From Virgibacillus_R byunsanensis (GTDB lineage Bacteria > Bacillota > Bacilli > Bacillales > Amphibacillaceae): a DNA stretch of 64,000 nucleotides. The position numbers and the translations under genes are program-made. Location: assembly GCF_042675965.1 (NCBI RefSeq), contig NZ_JBHTKJ010000016.1, positions 74,798-138,797 of the forward strand, in the 5' to 3' direction. Under the pieces are notes generated by a model that worked only from the letters and a program-made list of their open reading frames with translations, was not told where the DNA came from and did no database searches. Below, piece by piece: positions 34,349 to 43,863 of this stretch. Numbering within the stretch: position 1 is the first letter of the stretch; each line of letters begins with the position of its first letter.

Positions 34349-34421
34349 AACTAGTTTTACTCCCCTAAAAAAATCAGATAAACTAAGTACAACTAATTAA
34401 ACCCTCGTGAGGTGGTTCCCT

Positions 34422-35531
34422 ATTCGTTTCGTAATACTAAGTATGAGTTTTTTACTCTTCACAGTGGGATGTTCTGAAGATGAACATTTACAACCGAATT
34501 CAGAGTCGCCTACTAGTGAGAATGAAACAGTTACAGAAAAAGGTGTTGAGTCTGTAACTGTAGGTGAGCGAAAAATCATAGCGCAGAATCTCCAGGAACC
34601 TTGGGAAATAGCGAAAGTTAATAACACTTTTTATGTTAGTGAACGTAATGGATCAATCGTAACAATTGACGGAGAAAATCAATCACGCAAGCCGGTTAAA
34701 TTTGATAAAAATTTGGCCAATCAACCGGAAGCTGGATTATTAGGAATTGCATTTCCTGATGATTTCACAGAAACTGAAACTGCATTCGCCTATTACTCGT
34801 ATCAAGAAGATAATGAGTATTATCAACGTGTTGTTACGATAGAACAAGGAAACGAACATTGGGTGGAGCAGTCTATTTTAATAGACCATATTCCTGGTGG
34901 TCAATTCCATCAAGGGGGTCGAATAGAGATCGGACCAGATGAAAACCTTTATATAACTACTGGAGATGCAACAAACCCAGAGTTAGCACAAGATGTAGAT
35001 AGTTTAGCAGGTAAGATTTTACGAATGAATCCCAATGGGTCTATACCAGAAGATAATCCATTTAATAATTCCTATGTGTATTCATATGGACATCGCAACC
35101 CACAAGGACTTGCATGGGATTCAGACGATAGGCTATTTGCCACTGAACATGGGTCTGATGCTCATGATGAAATTAATCGTATTATAAAGGGAAGTAATTA
35201 TGGATGGCCAGTGGTTGAGGGGGACGAATCAGAGAATGATATGGAGGGACCTATTATTCACTCTGGTACTGAAACGTGGGCACCGTCTGGAATGACGTAT
35301 TTTAACAATAATTTCTATTTTGCTTCATTACGAGGGGAAGGGGTACGAAAGTTTGATCCCTTCGAAGAAACGCAACATTTAATTGTTTCAGATGTTGGTC
35401 GGGTTCGTGACTTATTAGCGGTTGATGACGGGATATATGTCATTACAAATAACACAGATGGACGGGGAATCCCTTCAGAAAATGAGGATGTTTTATTATT
35501 TATATCGATTTCACAAAACCAATTACATTAG
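34422..35531 (+). CDS. Glucose/sorbosone dehydrogenase-family lipoprotein
   Basis: A ~370-residue six-bladed propeller of the PQQ-dependent sugar dehydrogenase family (YliI-like). The signal ends FTVGC (lipobox Cys). Family motifs: LEPWEIAKV-like opening, PEAGLLGIAFPDDF, GGQFHQGGRIEIGPDENLYI (abridged), YSYGHRNPQGLAWD and ATEHGSDAHDEIN. Substrate unknown; probably a surface aldose dehydrogenase. Start: GTG 34407 has no ribosome site, whereas GAGGTGG at 34409-34415 is followed 6 bases later by ATT at 34422, giving (M)RFVILSMSFLLFTVGC. ATT is inferred. Confidence 0.83.
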   Translation: MRFVILSMSFLLFTVGCSEDEHLQPNSESPTSENETVTEKGVESVTVGERKIIAQNLQEPWEIAKVNNTFYVSERNGSIVTIDGENQSRKPVKFDKNLANQPEAGLLGIAFPDDFTETETAFAYYSYQEDNEYYQRVVTIEQGNEHWVEQSILIDHIPGGQFHQGGRIEIGPDENLYITTGDATNPELAQDVDSLAGKILRMNPNGSIPEDNPFNNSYVYSYGHRNPQGLAWDSDDRLFATEHGSDAHDEINRIIKGSNYGWPVVEGDESENDMEGPIIHSGTETWAPSGMTYFNNNFYFASLRGEGVRKFDPFEETQHLIVSDVGRVRDLLAVDDGIYVITNNTDGRGIPSENEDVLLFISISQNQLH

Positions 35532-35539
35532 TTTTAGAT

Positions 35540-35582
35540 AAAAAAGACTGCTTTGCTACAAACTATGCAAAGCAGTCTTTTT
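35540..35582 (+). terminator. Terminator after sugar dehydrogenase
   Basis: AAAGACTGCTTTGC / GCAAAGCAGTCTTT stem and T run. Confidence 0.9.
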
Positions 35583-35702
35583 GCTTAGTTATAGTTATAA
35601 AATTTTTAAGAATATAGTGGTGAAGACCCAAAAGAACCTTATAGTTCATTTTTGTTGAAAGGTGTTAGTTGGAATATTTCAGGGTATAAACTAAAAGATA
35701 AA

Positions 35703-35765
35703 TGAAAGCCCTTGCAAAACTTGTATATACAAGTTATACTATTTTTTGTTACATGTATATACAAG
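35703..35765 (+). promoter_or_regulatory. treP promoter with two TreR operators and a possible cre site
   Basis: -35 TTGCAA (35712-35717) and -10 TATACT (35735-35740) have a 17-base spacer. Operator 1, CTTGTATATACAAG (35720-35733), fills the spacer; operator 2, CATGTATATACAAG (35752-35765), lies just downstream. These match the TTGTATATACAA type known for TreR. A cre-like TGAAAGCCCTTGCA (35703-35716, two mismatches) overlaps the -35, which would add CcpA control. Confidence 0.78.
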
Positions 35766-35797
35766 TTTTGTTATCGATAATTGGAGGAGGTACTCTA

Positions 35798-37718
35798 GTG
35801 ACTGAAAATATATATGCTCCACTCAGTGGTAAAGTCATACAACTGGAGAATGTTCCAGACCCTACATTTTCTCAAAAAATGATGGGGGATGGTCTTGCTA
35901 TAGAACCGAGTAACGGAAAAGTTGTTGCTCCACTAGATGGGGAGATTGTACAAATTTTCCCTACCAAGCATGCGGTTGGTATTCAAAGTACATCAGGTAT
36001 AGAGATTTTAATACACATAGGTTTAGAAACAGTATCCTTAGATGGTGAGGGTTTTGAGGCTCACGTGCAGCAAGGGGATCAGGTTAAAGCTGGTGATCCA
36101 TTAGTTACGTTTGATTTAGAATTCATAAAAGAAAAGGCAGCAAGTCATATTACCCCAATCGTTGTAACGAACGGAGATGCACTTGAATCTTTTGTTCAAG
36201 CTTGTGATTCAACTGTTGTAGCAGGTGAATCAACTCTTTTTCAAGCAAAAATGAAGCATGAGGGATCATTAGAAGAATCAGAAGAAGAGAAAACAACATA
36301 TAATGCTATGCAATATAGTGAAGAAGCAAATGCAATAGTAGCCGCTATTGGTGGAACAGATAATATTCATGCTGCCACACACTGTGTAACTCGACTTCGC
36401 TTTGCTTTGTCGGATGATGACAAGATTGATCAAGAAGCCATTGAAAAAATGGATATTGTCAAAGGCTCTTTCACAACCAATGGACAATATCAAATAGTTA
36501 TTGGACAAGGTACAGTCGATAAAGTGTATGCAGCAATGGTTAACGATGCCGGAGTAGGTGAAGCATCTAAAGATGATGTGAAAGCTGCAAGTGGTAAAAA
36601 ACAAAATCCATTACAGCAAGCAATTAAGGTTTTAGCAGACATATTTATCCCGATTCTTCCTGCAATTGTAACAGCGGGACTACTTATGGGAATAAACAAT
36701 ATTTTAGCAAATGAAGGTATTTTTGGAAGGAATGCACCAGCTGTAATTGAAATGTACCCACAATGGGCAGGAATAGCTGATATGATTAATATCATCGCAA
36801 ACACTGCCTTCACCTTCTTACCAGCATTAATTGGTTGGTCTGCAGTGAAGCGGTTTGGTGGTAATGAAATACTCGGTGTAGTATTAGGGTTAATTCTTGT
36901 ACACCCAGCATTACTCAATGCATTATGGTGCAGCAGTAGAAGAAGGTACCGTTCCGACATGGAATTTATTTGGTTTTGAAGTTAATAAAATTGGCTATCA
37001 AGGTCAAGTGTTGCCTGTTCTATTTGCATCATGGGTGTTAGCGAAAATTGAAATTTTCCATAGAAAACGTGTAATGGACTCCTTACAATTATTAGTAGTT
37101 GCACCAATTGCGTTATTAGTAACAGGATTTTTAACATTTATTATTATTGGACCAATCACTTTTGCGATTGGAAACGGTATTACAGATGCATTAGTGTCAG
37201 TATTTGACCAATTTGCGATTCTTGGTGGTCTTGTATACGGGGCAATATATGCACCACTTGTTATTACAGGAATGCATCATACATTCCTAGCAGTGGACCT
37301 TCAATTAATCGGGAGTACAGAAACAACATTCTTGTGGCCGATTTTAGCTCTATCTAATATCGCTCAAGGTTCAGCAGCATTTGCGATGATGTTAGTAGCA
37401 AGAGATGAAAAATTAAAAGGGTTGGCAGGGACATCCGGTATCTCTGCTTGGTTGGGTATAACAGAACCTGCATTATTTGGGGTTAACTTACGTTTTAGAT
37501 ATCCATTTATTGCTGCGGTCATAGGTTCCTCAATTGCCGGTGCATTTATAACGATGCAAAATGTATTAGCAACATCTATTGGTGTTGGAGGAGTACCAGG
37601 TATTTTTTCAATTGTACCATCAGGTTGGCTTGCCTTCTTTATTGGTATGTTAATCGTAATGATTGTACCATTTGTAATTACGTTCCTCATCGCAAGACAT
37701 AAATTTAACCAAAAATAA
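35798..37718 (+). pseudogene. treP: Trehalose PTS permease EIIABC, interrupted by a +1 frameshift
   Basis: The protein imports trehalose and phosphorylates it to trehalose 6-phosphate. Domain order is IIA (IYAPLSGKVI; IHIGLETVSLDGEGF holds the phospho-His), IIB (THCVTRLRFAL holds the phospho-Cys) and IIC. Frame 1 ends at 36979 after HPALLNALWCSS; the second frame resumes with HYGAAVEEGTVPTWNLFGFE. Removing one T at 36923-36924 restores NAYGAAVEEG and one frame to 37718. So it is a real inactivating mutation or a sequence error. GTG 35798 lies 7 bases after GGAGGAGG. A IIA domain fused at the N-terminus is unusual for TreP. Confidence 0.88.
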
Positions 37719-37745
37719 TACAACAAGTGTAATGAGGTGTTAGCA

Positions 37746-39404
37746 GTGAACGAAGCATGGTGGCAAAAAGCTGTTGTCTATCAAATCTATCCCAAAAGTT
37801 TCAACGATACAACAGGTAGTGGTACTGGAGACATTCAAGGTATTATCGAAAAGTTGGATTATATAAAAGAGCTAGGTGTCGACGTCATTTGGTTGACACC
37901 TGTATATCAATCACCGCAAAAAGATAATGGATATGATATTAGTGATTATTTTTCCATCGAGCCTGCGTATGGGACAATGGCTGATTTTGAAAAACTATTG
38001 GATGAAACGCACAAACGTAATATGAAGTTAATCATGGATCTCGTTATTAATCATACTTCTACTGAACACGTGTGGTTTCAAAAGGCTCTTACCAGTAAAG
38101 AAAATGAGTTTCGCGACTTTTACATTTGGAAAGATGCTAACGAAGGTGCTAAACCAAATAATTGGCAGTCGAAGTTTGGTGGATCAGCATGGCAATATGA
38201 TCAGAAAACAGATCAATATTATTTGCATTTGTTTGACCCGACACAAGCAGATCTTAATTGGGAAAATGAGCAACTAAGAGAAAAATTATATGATATGATG
38301 CGATATTGGGCCAAAAAAGGAATTGATGGTTTTCGTTTAGATGTCATTAATTTAATTTCAAAAGATCAACGCTTTCCAATTGATGATACTGGTGATGGAC
38401 GCAAATTTTATACAGATGGCCCATTGATTCATGACTATTTACACGAAATGAATCAGCAAGTTTTTTCAACGTTCAATATGATGACTGTTGGGGAAATGTC
38501 TTCAACAACGTTAGAGAACTGTGTGTTATATACAAAACCTGACAGCCAAGAGCTTGATATGACATTTCAATTTCACCATTTGAAGGTGGATTATCCAAAT
38601 GGAGATAAATGGACTAAGGCCCCCTTTGATTTTGTGGAATTAAAGAAAATTTTATCCAGATGGCAAGTAGGTATGCATGAAGGAAATGGATGGAATGCAC
38701 TTTTTTGGTGTAATCATGATCAACCGCGCGTTGTATCGCGTTTTGGTGATGATGGGAAGTATCATGATCAATCGGCAAAAATGCTAGCTACAACATTGCA
38801 CATGATGAAAGGTACACCATATATTTATCAAGGTGAAGAAATCGGAATGACTAACCCTAAGTTCGCCAAGATAGAAGATTATCGTGATGTTGAATCATTA
38901 AATGCTTATGAAATACTTCGTGACGAAGGGAAAACGGAGCAGGAAATAATTGAGATATTACAGCAAAAATCTCGTGACAATGCTAGAACACCAATGCAGT
39001 GGAATGAAGAACAACATGCGGGGTTTACATCTAATACGCCTTGGATCCCAGTTGCAGGAAATTACGCTGAAATTAACGTCGAAAAAGTTTTACAAGAGCC
39101 AAACTCTATATTCAACCATTACCAACAGTTAATTAATTTACGTAAAAAGTATGATATTATTACGTATGGGGACTATCAATTACTTTTCGAAAATGACTCT
39201 CAGATTTTTGCATATACACGGAACTGGCAAAATGAGAAGATAATCGTTATAAGTAATTTTTATGCTGAAGTAGTTTCGGTTAATGTAAACTTGGGCAACG
39301 TAACAGAGGCGAATATTTTGTTATCAAATTATCCGGATTCAAATCAAACACCCGATCAATTGACATTAAGACCATATGAATCAATTGTGTATTATATTAA
39401 ATAA
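37746..39404 (+). CDS. treC: Trehalose-6-phosphate hydrolase
   Basis: A ~552-residue GH13 enzyme (TreA in Bacillus naming) splitting trehalose 6-phosphate into glucose and glucose 6-phosphate in the cytoplasm. GH13 motifs: DLVINHTS near residue 98, GFRLDVIN (nucleophile Asp) near 195, TVGEMSS (acid/base Glu) near 250 and NHDQPRVVSRFG near 322. GTG 37746 lies 6 bases after GAGGTG; the GTG at 37737 overlaps that site. It is second in the tre operon, 27 bases after treP. Confidence 0.93.
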   Translation: MNEAWWQKAVVYQIYPKSFNDTTGSGTGDIQGIIEKLDYIKELGVDVIWLTPVYQSPQKDNGYDISDYFSIEPAYGTMADFEKLLDETHKRNMKLIMDLVINHTSTEHVWFQKALTSKENEFRDFYIWKDANEGAKPNNWQSKFGGSAWQYDQKTDQYYLHLFDPTQADLNWENEQLREKLYDMMRYWAKKGIDGFRLDVINLISKDQRFPIDDTGDGRKFYTDGPLIHDYLHEMNQQVFSTFNMMTVGEMSSTTLENCVLYTKPDSQELDMTFQFHHLKVDYPNGDKWTKAPFDFVELKKILSRWQVGMHEGNGWNALFWCNHDQPRVVSRFGDDGKYHDQSAKMLATTLHMMKGTPYIYQGEEIGMTNPKFAKIEDYRDVESLNAYEILRDEGKTEQEIIEILQQKSRDNARTPMQWNEEQHAGFTSNTPWIPVAGNYAEINVEKVLQEPNSIFNHYQQLINLRKKYDIITYGDYQLLFENDSQIFAYTRNWQNEKIIVISNFYAEVVSVNVNLGNVTEANILLSNYPDSNQTPDQLTLRPYESIVYYIK

Positions 39405-39416
39405 TGGGGTAACGTT

Positions 39417-40133
39417 ATGCAAAAGAAATATTTAACGATCTATCATGATCTCGTTCATAAAATACAGTCTAATTTTTGGGACGGTTCAAAAATGCTTCCA
39501 TCAGAAAACGATCTTACAACGATGTATGCGACCTCACGCGAGACAATCCGAAAAGCGCTTCATCAATTAGCGCAGGGTGGATTTATTCAGAAAGTTCGTG
39601 GTAAGGGATCTGTTATTATTGATGTAAATAAATTTGATTTCCCTGTTTCAGGGATTGTTAGCTTCAAGGAATTAGCAACAAATCTAGGTTTACATGCAAA
39701 AACAATCGTTAACGAGTTATCTGTCGTTAACGATGATCAGGATATTCAAACGAACTTGGATGTAACCGGTAGTAAACCGATTTGGAAAGTTGTACGTTTA
39801 CGTGAAATTTCGGGTGAAAAAATAATTTTAGATAAAGATTATTTTAATCAACGCTATGTTCCTATGCTCACAAAAGAAATATGTGAGGATTCCATTTATC
39901 ACTATTTAGAGAATGACTTGAATCTAAAAATCGGCTTTGCCCGAAAAGAGATTTTAGTTGAAAAGCCAACAGTAGAGGACCTGGAATTGATGGATTTAGA
40001 AGGTTTTTCTAATGTTGTTGTTATTAAAAGCCAAGTATACTTAGATGATACAACCCTATTTCAATATACGGAGTCCAGACATCGTCCTGATAAGTTTCGT
40101 TTTGTTGATTTTGCTAGACGAGTTCAAAATTAA
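39417..40133 (+). CDS. treR: Trehalose operon repressor, GntR family
   Basis: A 238-residue regulator with an N-terminal winged helix (KMLPSENDLTTMYATSRETIRKALHQL, key SENDL and SRETIRKAL) and a C-terminal UTRA effector domain (about residues 80-235). Trehalose 6-phosphate is the known inducer of TreR. It should bind the two TTGTATATACAA operators ahead of treP. It is the third gene of the operon and so autoregulated. Confidence 0.93.
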   Translation: MQKKYLTIYHDLVHKIQSNFWDGSKMLPSENDLTTMYATSRETIRKALHQLAQGGFIQKVRGKGSVIIDVNKFDFPVSGIVSFKELATNLGLHAKTIVNELSVVNDDQDIQTNLDVTGSKPIWKVVRLREISGEKIILDKDYFNQRYVPMLTKEICEDSIYHYLENDLNLKIGFARKEILVEKPTVEDLELMDLEGFSNVVVIKSQVYLDDTTLFQYTESRHRPDKFRFVDFARRVQN

Positions 40134-40136
40134 TAA

Positions 40137-40172
40137 TAATCCGTTTTGTCTTCAGATAAAGCGGATTTTCTA
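40137..40172 (+). terminator. Weak terminator after treR
   Basis: AATCCG / CGGATT stem extended by TTT/AAA pairs, then TTTTCT. Confidence 0.55.
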
Positions 40173-40201
40173 TATTTACTCATAGAGGAAGGTGAAATGA
40201 T

Positions 40202-40480
40202 GTGGTTCGGTTTTTTAAACGAATTCGTTTTCTGTTTAAATTTCATAAATCCATCCCATTTTTAAAGGACTTCTTTATAACGAGGGAAGTAAGTATCGTT
40301 AAAAAAGTCTTATTTGTATTTTTGATTATGGGTTATATCATCTTTCCGTTCGATATTATCCCAGATTTTTTACTATTCTTTGGCATTTTGGATGATGCTA
40401 CTGTTGCGATTTTACTATTGCAGCAAATGTTCAAAGCTGCACCAGATGCATTGAAAGAGAAACACAAACTACTTGAATGA
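40202..40480 (+). CDS. YkvA-like (DUF1232) membrane protein
   Basis: A 92-residue protein. The DUF1232 core is FLIMGYIIFPFDIIPDFLLFF followed by GILDDATVAILLLQQM, with a basic N-terminus. Function unknown. It starts at GTG 40202, seven bases after AGGTG; the ATG at 40197-40199 is in another frame. Confidence 0.82.
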   Translation: MVRFFKRIRFLFKFHKSIPFLKDFFITREVSIVKKVLFVFLIMGYIIFPFDIIPDFLLFFGILDDATVAILLLQQMFKAAPDALKEKHKLLE

Positions 40481-40494
40481 AAATTTTGCATAAT

Positions 40495-40533
40495 AAAAAT
40501 GTGGATGCACCCTGTTTAGAATGTACCCACATT
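40495..40533 (-). terminator. Terminator of the 59-aa membrane protein gene
   Basis: AATGTGG / CCACATT stem on the minus strand, followed by TTTTTATTATG. Confidence 0.6.
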
Positions 40534-40535
40534 AA

Positions 40536-40715
40536 TCATGATCGTTTGCTTTTCTTTTCATTTGGAATATATTTCGTAAAGTACGCAGCAAAAAATAAAC
40601 TGACAAAAGATAACCCCCATGAAATAATACCGTTCCACCTGAAGTCGATCCTCAATCCTACTAATATTATAATTGCGCTTAAAATAAGGAAAAAAGTTGT
40701 TAAATACCGTTTCAA
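40536..40715 (-). CDS. Small two-helix membrane protein (59 aa)
   Basis: Reading leftward from TTG 40715 gives MKRYLTTFFLILSAIIILVG, RIDFRWNGIISWGLSFVSLF and a basic tail ending KKSKRS. Two membrane helices flank a short loop, the topology is normal, GGGGTG precedes the TTG by about six bases and a terminator follows. I do not recognise a family. The overlapping rightward frame (40477-40731) has no such support. Confidence 0.65.
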   Translation of the reverse strand: MKRYLTTFFLILSAIIILVGLRIDFRWNGIISWGLSFVSLFFAAYFTKYIPNEKKSKRS

Positions 40716-40835
40716 CGTAACACCCCATTAATAAGGTACTCCATATATAATAGTGACATTATACTATATGTGTTCCTTATTAGTTATAACATAAAATGAG
40801 GTTTTTTTTAATACGTAAATTTTTGGTTAGGGTCA

Positions 40836-40880
40836 TAAAAAAGTACCCCATACGTAGTTGAGACGTACAAGGTACTTTGG
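40836..40880 (-). terminator. Terminator after yfhE
   Basis: AAAGTACC / GGGTACTTT stem with an inner TACGT pairing, then T run on the minus strand. Confidence 0.75.
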
Positions 40881-40887
40881 GAAACAA

Positions 40888-41046
40888 CTATTTAATTAAA
40901 TCAGGATTTTCACGTTTAGCTTCTTGTACACGTTGCTTACGGTAACCTCCTGCGATGTCTGCTTTTTTAAAATCTTTAGAGTAGTGCACTTCCTGAGCAT
41001 CTGAAAGCTCTATGTTTTTAGTTGGTTGATATTGAGAATTTCTCAT
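40888..41046 (-). CDS. yfhE: YfhE-family small protein
   Basis: A 52-residue soluble, charged protein: MRNSQYQPTKNIELSDAQEV, then HYSKDFKKADIAGGYRKQR and a Lys-rich end. The QEVxYSxDFKKADxAGGY pattern matches my recollection of the Bacillaceae YfhE family (function unknown). ATG 41046 lies behind AAAGGA and a terminator follows. It is below usual ORF-length limits. Confidence 0.75.
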   Translation of the reverse strand: MRNSQYQPTKNIELSDAQEVHYSKDFKKADIAGGYRKQRVQEAKRENPDLIK

Positions 41047-41188
41047 TATCTACTATCCTTTCATTTGAAGATTGTCTTTCTATAATGTGTATTCCCAGAA
41101 TTTATTTTTTAAAACATTCTTTAATAAAAAAATAGTTATAGGTATACTTAAAATAGTTTAAACATTCAAACTTTAATGAGGTGAGCGT

Positions 41189-42337
41189 ATGCGAGAAGTT
41201 GTGATTGTAGAAGGTTGTCGTACAGCTGTTGGTCGGAGAAAGGGAATGTTTGCCGGCTATCGACCAGACGAGTTAGCTGCTGTTATGCTGGATAATTTGG
41301 TAAATCGATCTGGTGTTACTAAATCAAGTGTAGAGGATGTTATTTTAGGTTGTGTTACGCAAGTAAACGAGCAAGGAGGGAATATCGCTAGAACAGCAGC
41401 ACTAATTGCTGGGTTCCCTATGCATGTTCCTGGTGTGACTATTGATCGTCAGTGCGGATCAAGTCAACAGGCAGTTCATTTTGGAGCACAAGCAATTGCA
41501 TCAGGTGATATGAACATAGTAATAGCTGGTGGAGTGGAGAACATGACACGTGCACCCATGTTTTCTAATATGCCTGATGTTAAACCTAGTGAAAAATTAA
41601 CATCGAAATACGAGATTGTGAATCAAGGTATTTCAGCAGAAAAAATCGCTGATAAATGGGGGTTTTCTAGAGAGCAATTAGATAAATATGCGGTACAAAG
41701 TCATGAACGAGCATTTGCTGCAATTGAAGCGGGTCATTATGAGAAAGAAATAGTCCCTGTTGATATTATTTCAGAGGATGGGAGTTTTCAGACGGTAAAA
41801 GTTGATGAAGGTCCTCGTGAAAATACCACCTTAGAAGTGTTGGCTGACCTAAAAACGGTTTTTAAAGAAGGCGGAAAAATAACAGCTGGAAATGCAAGTC
41901 AAATGAGTGATGGTGCTAGTGCAGTGTTATTGATGTCGCGTGATAAAGCAGAGGAATTAGGATTAAAACCTAAAGCTAGAATAGTAGCAAGAACTGTCGT
42001 GGGTTCAGATCCTACACTAATGTTAACTGGACCAATTGAGGCTACCCGTAATGTTTTAAAAAAGGCTAACCTAACTATTGATCAAATGGACCGCTATGAA
42101 GTGAACGAAGCATTTGCGCCAGTTCCATTAGCTTGGCTAAATGATATTGGTGGTGATCCAAGTAAGCTTAATGTGAACGGTGGAGCTATTGCATTAGGGC
42201 ATCCACTAGGGGCAACTGGGACAAAGCTATTAGTCTCTCTTATGCACGAACTGGAGCGGACAGATGGTCAATATGGTTTATTGGCGATTTGTGAAGGAAT
42301 GGGCATGGCTAATGCAACGGTTATAGAACGATTATAA
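41189..42337 (+). CDS. Thiolase (acetyl-CoA C-acyltransferase)
   Basis: A 382-residue thiolase. The acyl-carrying Cys89 lies in DRQCGSSQQAVHFGAQA, the catalytic His in GGAIALGHPLGATGT near residue 340 and the second Cys in AICEGMGMANA near 370. It makes or splits 3-ketoacyl-CoA; whether degradative (FadA) or biosynthetic is not decided, and no other fatty-acid gene is adjacent. ATG 41189 follows GAGGTG. Confidence 0.9.
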   Translation: MREVVIVEGCRTAVGRRKGMFAGYRPDELAAVMLDNLVNRSGVTKSSVEDVILGCVTQVNEQGGNIARTAALIAGFPMHVPGVTIDRQCGSSQQAVHFGAQAIASGDMNIVIAGGVENMTRAPMFSNMPDVKPSEKLTSKYEIVNQGISAEKIADKWGFSREQLDKYAVQSHERAFAAIEAGHYEKEIVPVDIISEDGSFQTVKVDEGPRENTTLEVLADLKTVFKEGGKITAGNASQMSDGASAVLLMSRDKAEELGLKPKARIVARTVVGSDPTLMLTGPIEATRNVLKKANLTIDQMDRYEVNEAFAPVPLAWLNDIGGDPSKLNVNGGAIALGHPLGATGTKLLVSLMHELERTDGQYGLLAICEGMGMANATVIERL

Positions 42338-42484
42338 TAAGCTGCTAAACTGGTAGAAATTATAAAAATTGATTGCCAAAAATATGGGATTATAAGCGAA
42401 ATAAGTAAATTAGTTGTGGGTATTTATTCCTTAAAGTGATATGATAATACCAAATTCAAACATATATAAAGAGGGTATCTATCT

Positions 42485-43672
42485 ATGAACTGGGGAAAAT
42501 TAGTCAATTTTTTAAGTATTCTTATCCTTGGTATCTTTGTAGTAGCTTGTTCAGCTAACGAGGATACGAACGAATCAAATGATTCAACAAATGCAAATGA
42601 AGAAGAGCCAATCGAAGAAACGGAAGAAGAACAACAAGTACCGGAAAAACCAGAAAAAATCGAGCAGGAAATAACCGTATCTGCAATAGGTGATATGTTA
42701 ATTCATAATAGTGTATATCAAGATGCCAACACAGGAAACGGTTATGATTTTACAACAATGCTTGAAGCAGTAAAACCAACTTTAAATGATACTACTCTCT
42801 CATTCGCTAATCAGGAAACGATGATAGGTGGAGATGCTTTAGGGTTGTCGTCGTACCCAACCTTTAATAGTCCTAAAGAAGTCGGAGATGCGTTAAAATG
42901 GGCAGGTGTAGATGTAGTTGCCTTAGCAAATAATCATACACTTGACCGCGGGGAAGAAGCGATTCAAAATGCGATTGATCATTGGGAAACCATTGATATG
43001 ATGTATACGGGTGCTTACAAAGACCAAGAAGATCGAGAAAATATAAGGGTATATGAAACAGATGAGGGTATTTCCATTGCCTTTCTTGCATATACATATG
43101 GCACAAATGGGATCCCTGTTCCTGAGGGGAAGGATTATTTAGTTAATTTAATCGAACAAGAGATGATCGCAAGCGATATTGCCAGAGCAAAAGAGCAAGC
43201 GGACGTAGTTGCACTAAGCCTGCACTTTGGAAATGAATACGAGCGAATGCCAAGTGAGCAACAAAAAGAGCTTGTACAATTTGCAGCTGATCAAGGTGTA
43301 CATGTTGTATTAGGTCATCATCCTCATGTTTTGCAGCCGGTTGACTGGGTGAGGGGCGAAGAAGGAAATAAAATGTTTGTAGCTTATTCATTAGGTAACT
43401 TTCTATCGGGTCAAGATGAATTCTACCGTCGAATCGGTGGAGTTGTGAAGTTTTCGATTAAGAAAACAATAGAAGGTGAAGAAGAAACAATTGAGGTTAC
43501 TTCACCACAATTTATGCCGACATTTGTAGAATATGAAAACTGGAGAAATTATAAAGTAACGCCAATGTACCAACTTACAGACAGTGATCTTTCAGAAGCG
43601 GATAGACATTATCAAGAGATCAAGGATCATATGTCCCAATGGGTCCCAGAACTTGAGTTTATGGAAGAGTAA
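42485..43672 (+). CDS. CapA/PgsA-type lipoprotein, metallophosphatase fold
   Basis: A 395-residue surface lipoprotein with signal ending FVVACS and an acidic linker (about residues 22-60). The PGA_cap domain shows AIGDMLIHNSVY near residue 65, FANQETMIGG, VALANNHTLDRG near 142 and LGHHPHVLQPVDW near 277. Family members take part in poly-gamma-glutamate export, but no pgs/cap genes are nearby, so the role here is open. A stem-loop terminator follows. Confidence 0.87.
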   Translation: MNWGKLVNFLSILILGIFVVACSANEDTNESNDSTNANEEEPIEETEEEQQVPEKPEKIEQEITVSAIGDMLIHNSVYQDANTGNGYDFTTMLEAVKPTLNDTTLSFANQETMIGGDALGLSSYPTFNSPKEVGDALKWAGVDVVALANNHTLDRGEEAIQNAIDHWETIDMMYTGAYKDQEDRENIRVYETDEGISIAFLAYTYGTNGIPVPEGKDYLVNLIEQEMIASDIARAKEQADVVALSLHFGNEYERMPSEQQKELVQFAADQGVHVVLGHHPHVLQPVDWVRGEEGNKMFVAYSLGNFLSGQDEFYRRIGGVVKFSIKKTIEGEEETIEVTSPQFMPTFVEYENWRNYKVTPMYQLTDSDLSEADRHYQEIKDHMSQWVPELEFMEE

Positions 43673-43704
43673 AAACGTACAGCTTTTCCTAAAAAAGAAC
43701 AATA

Positions 43705-43755
43705 TCCCCGGATAAGGACATTTTTAACAGTCTATTATTCGGGGCTTTATTTAGG
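43705..43755 (+). terminator. Terminator after capA-like gene
   Basis: CCCCGGATAA / TTATTCGGGG stem, 18-base loop, then CTTTATTT. Confidence 0.65.
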
Positions 43756-43863
43756 GGCTGTATGTTACCGTACTCTAAATGTATATGAATTATAAGTGTT
43801 ATTTGATATGATAACGTTATGCTAATTACAGGGATGGATGTAATAAAAAGGAGATCTTACATT

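Noticed and set aside
40477..40731. 84-codon rightward open frame after the YkvA-like gene
   Set aside because: It is antisense to a better-supported 59-codon membrane protein gene with its own ribosome site and terminator.
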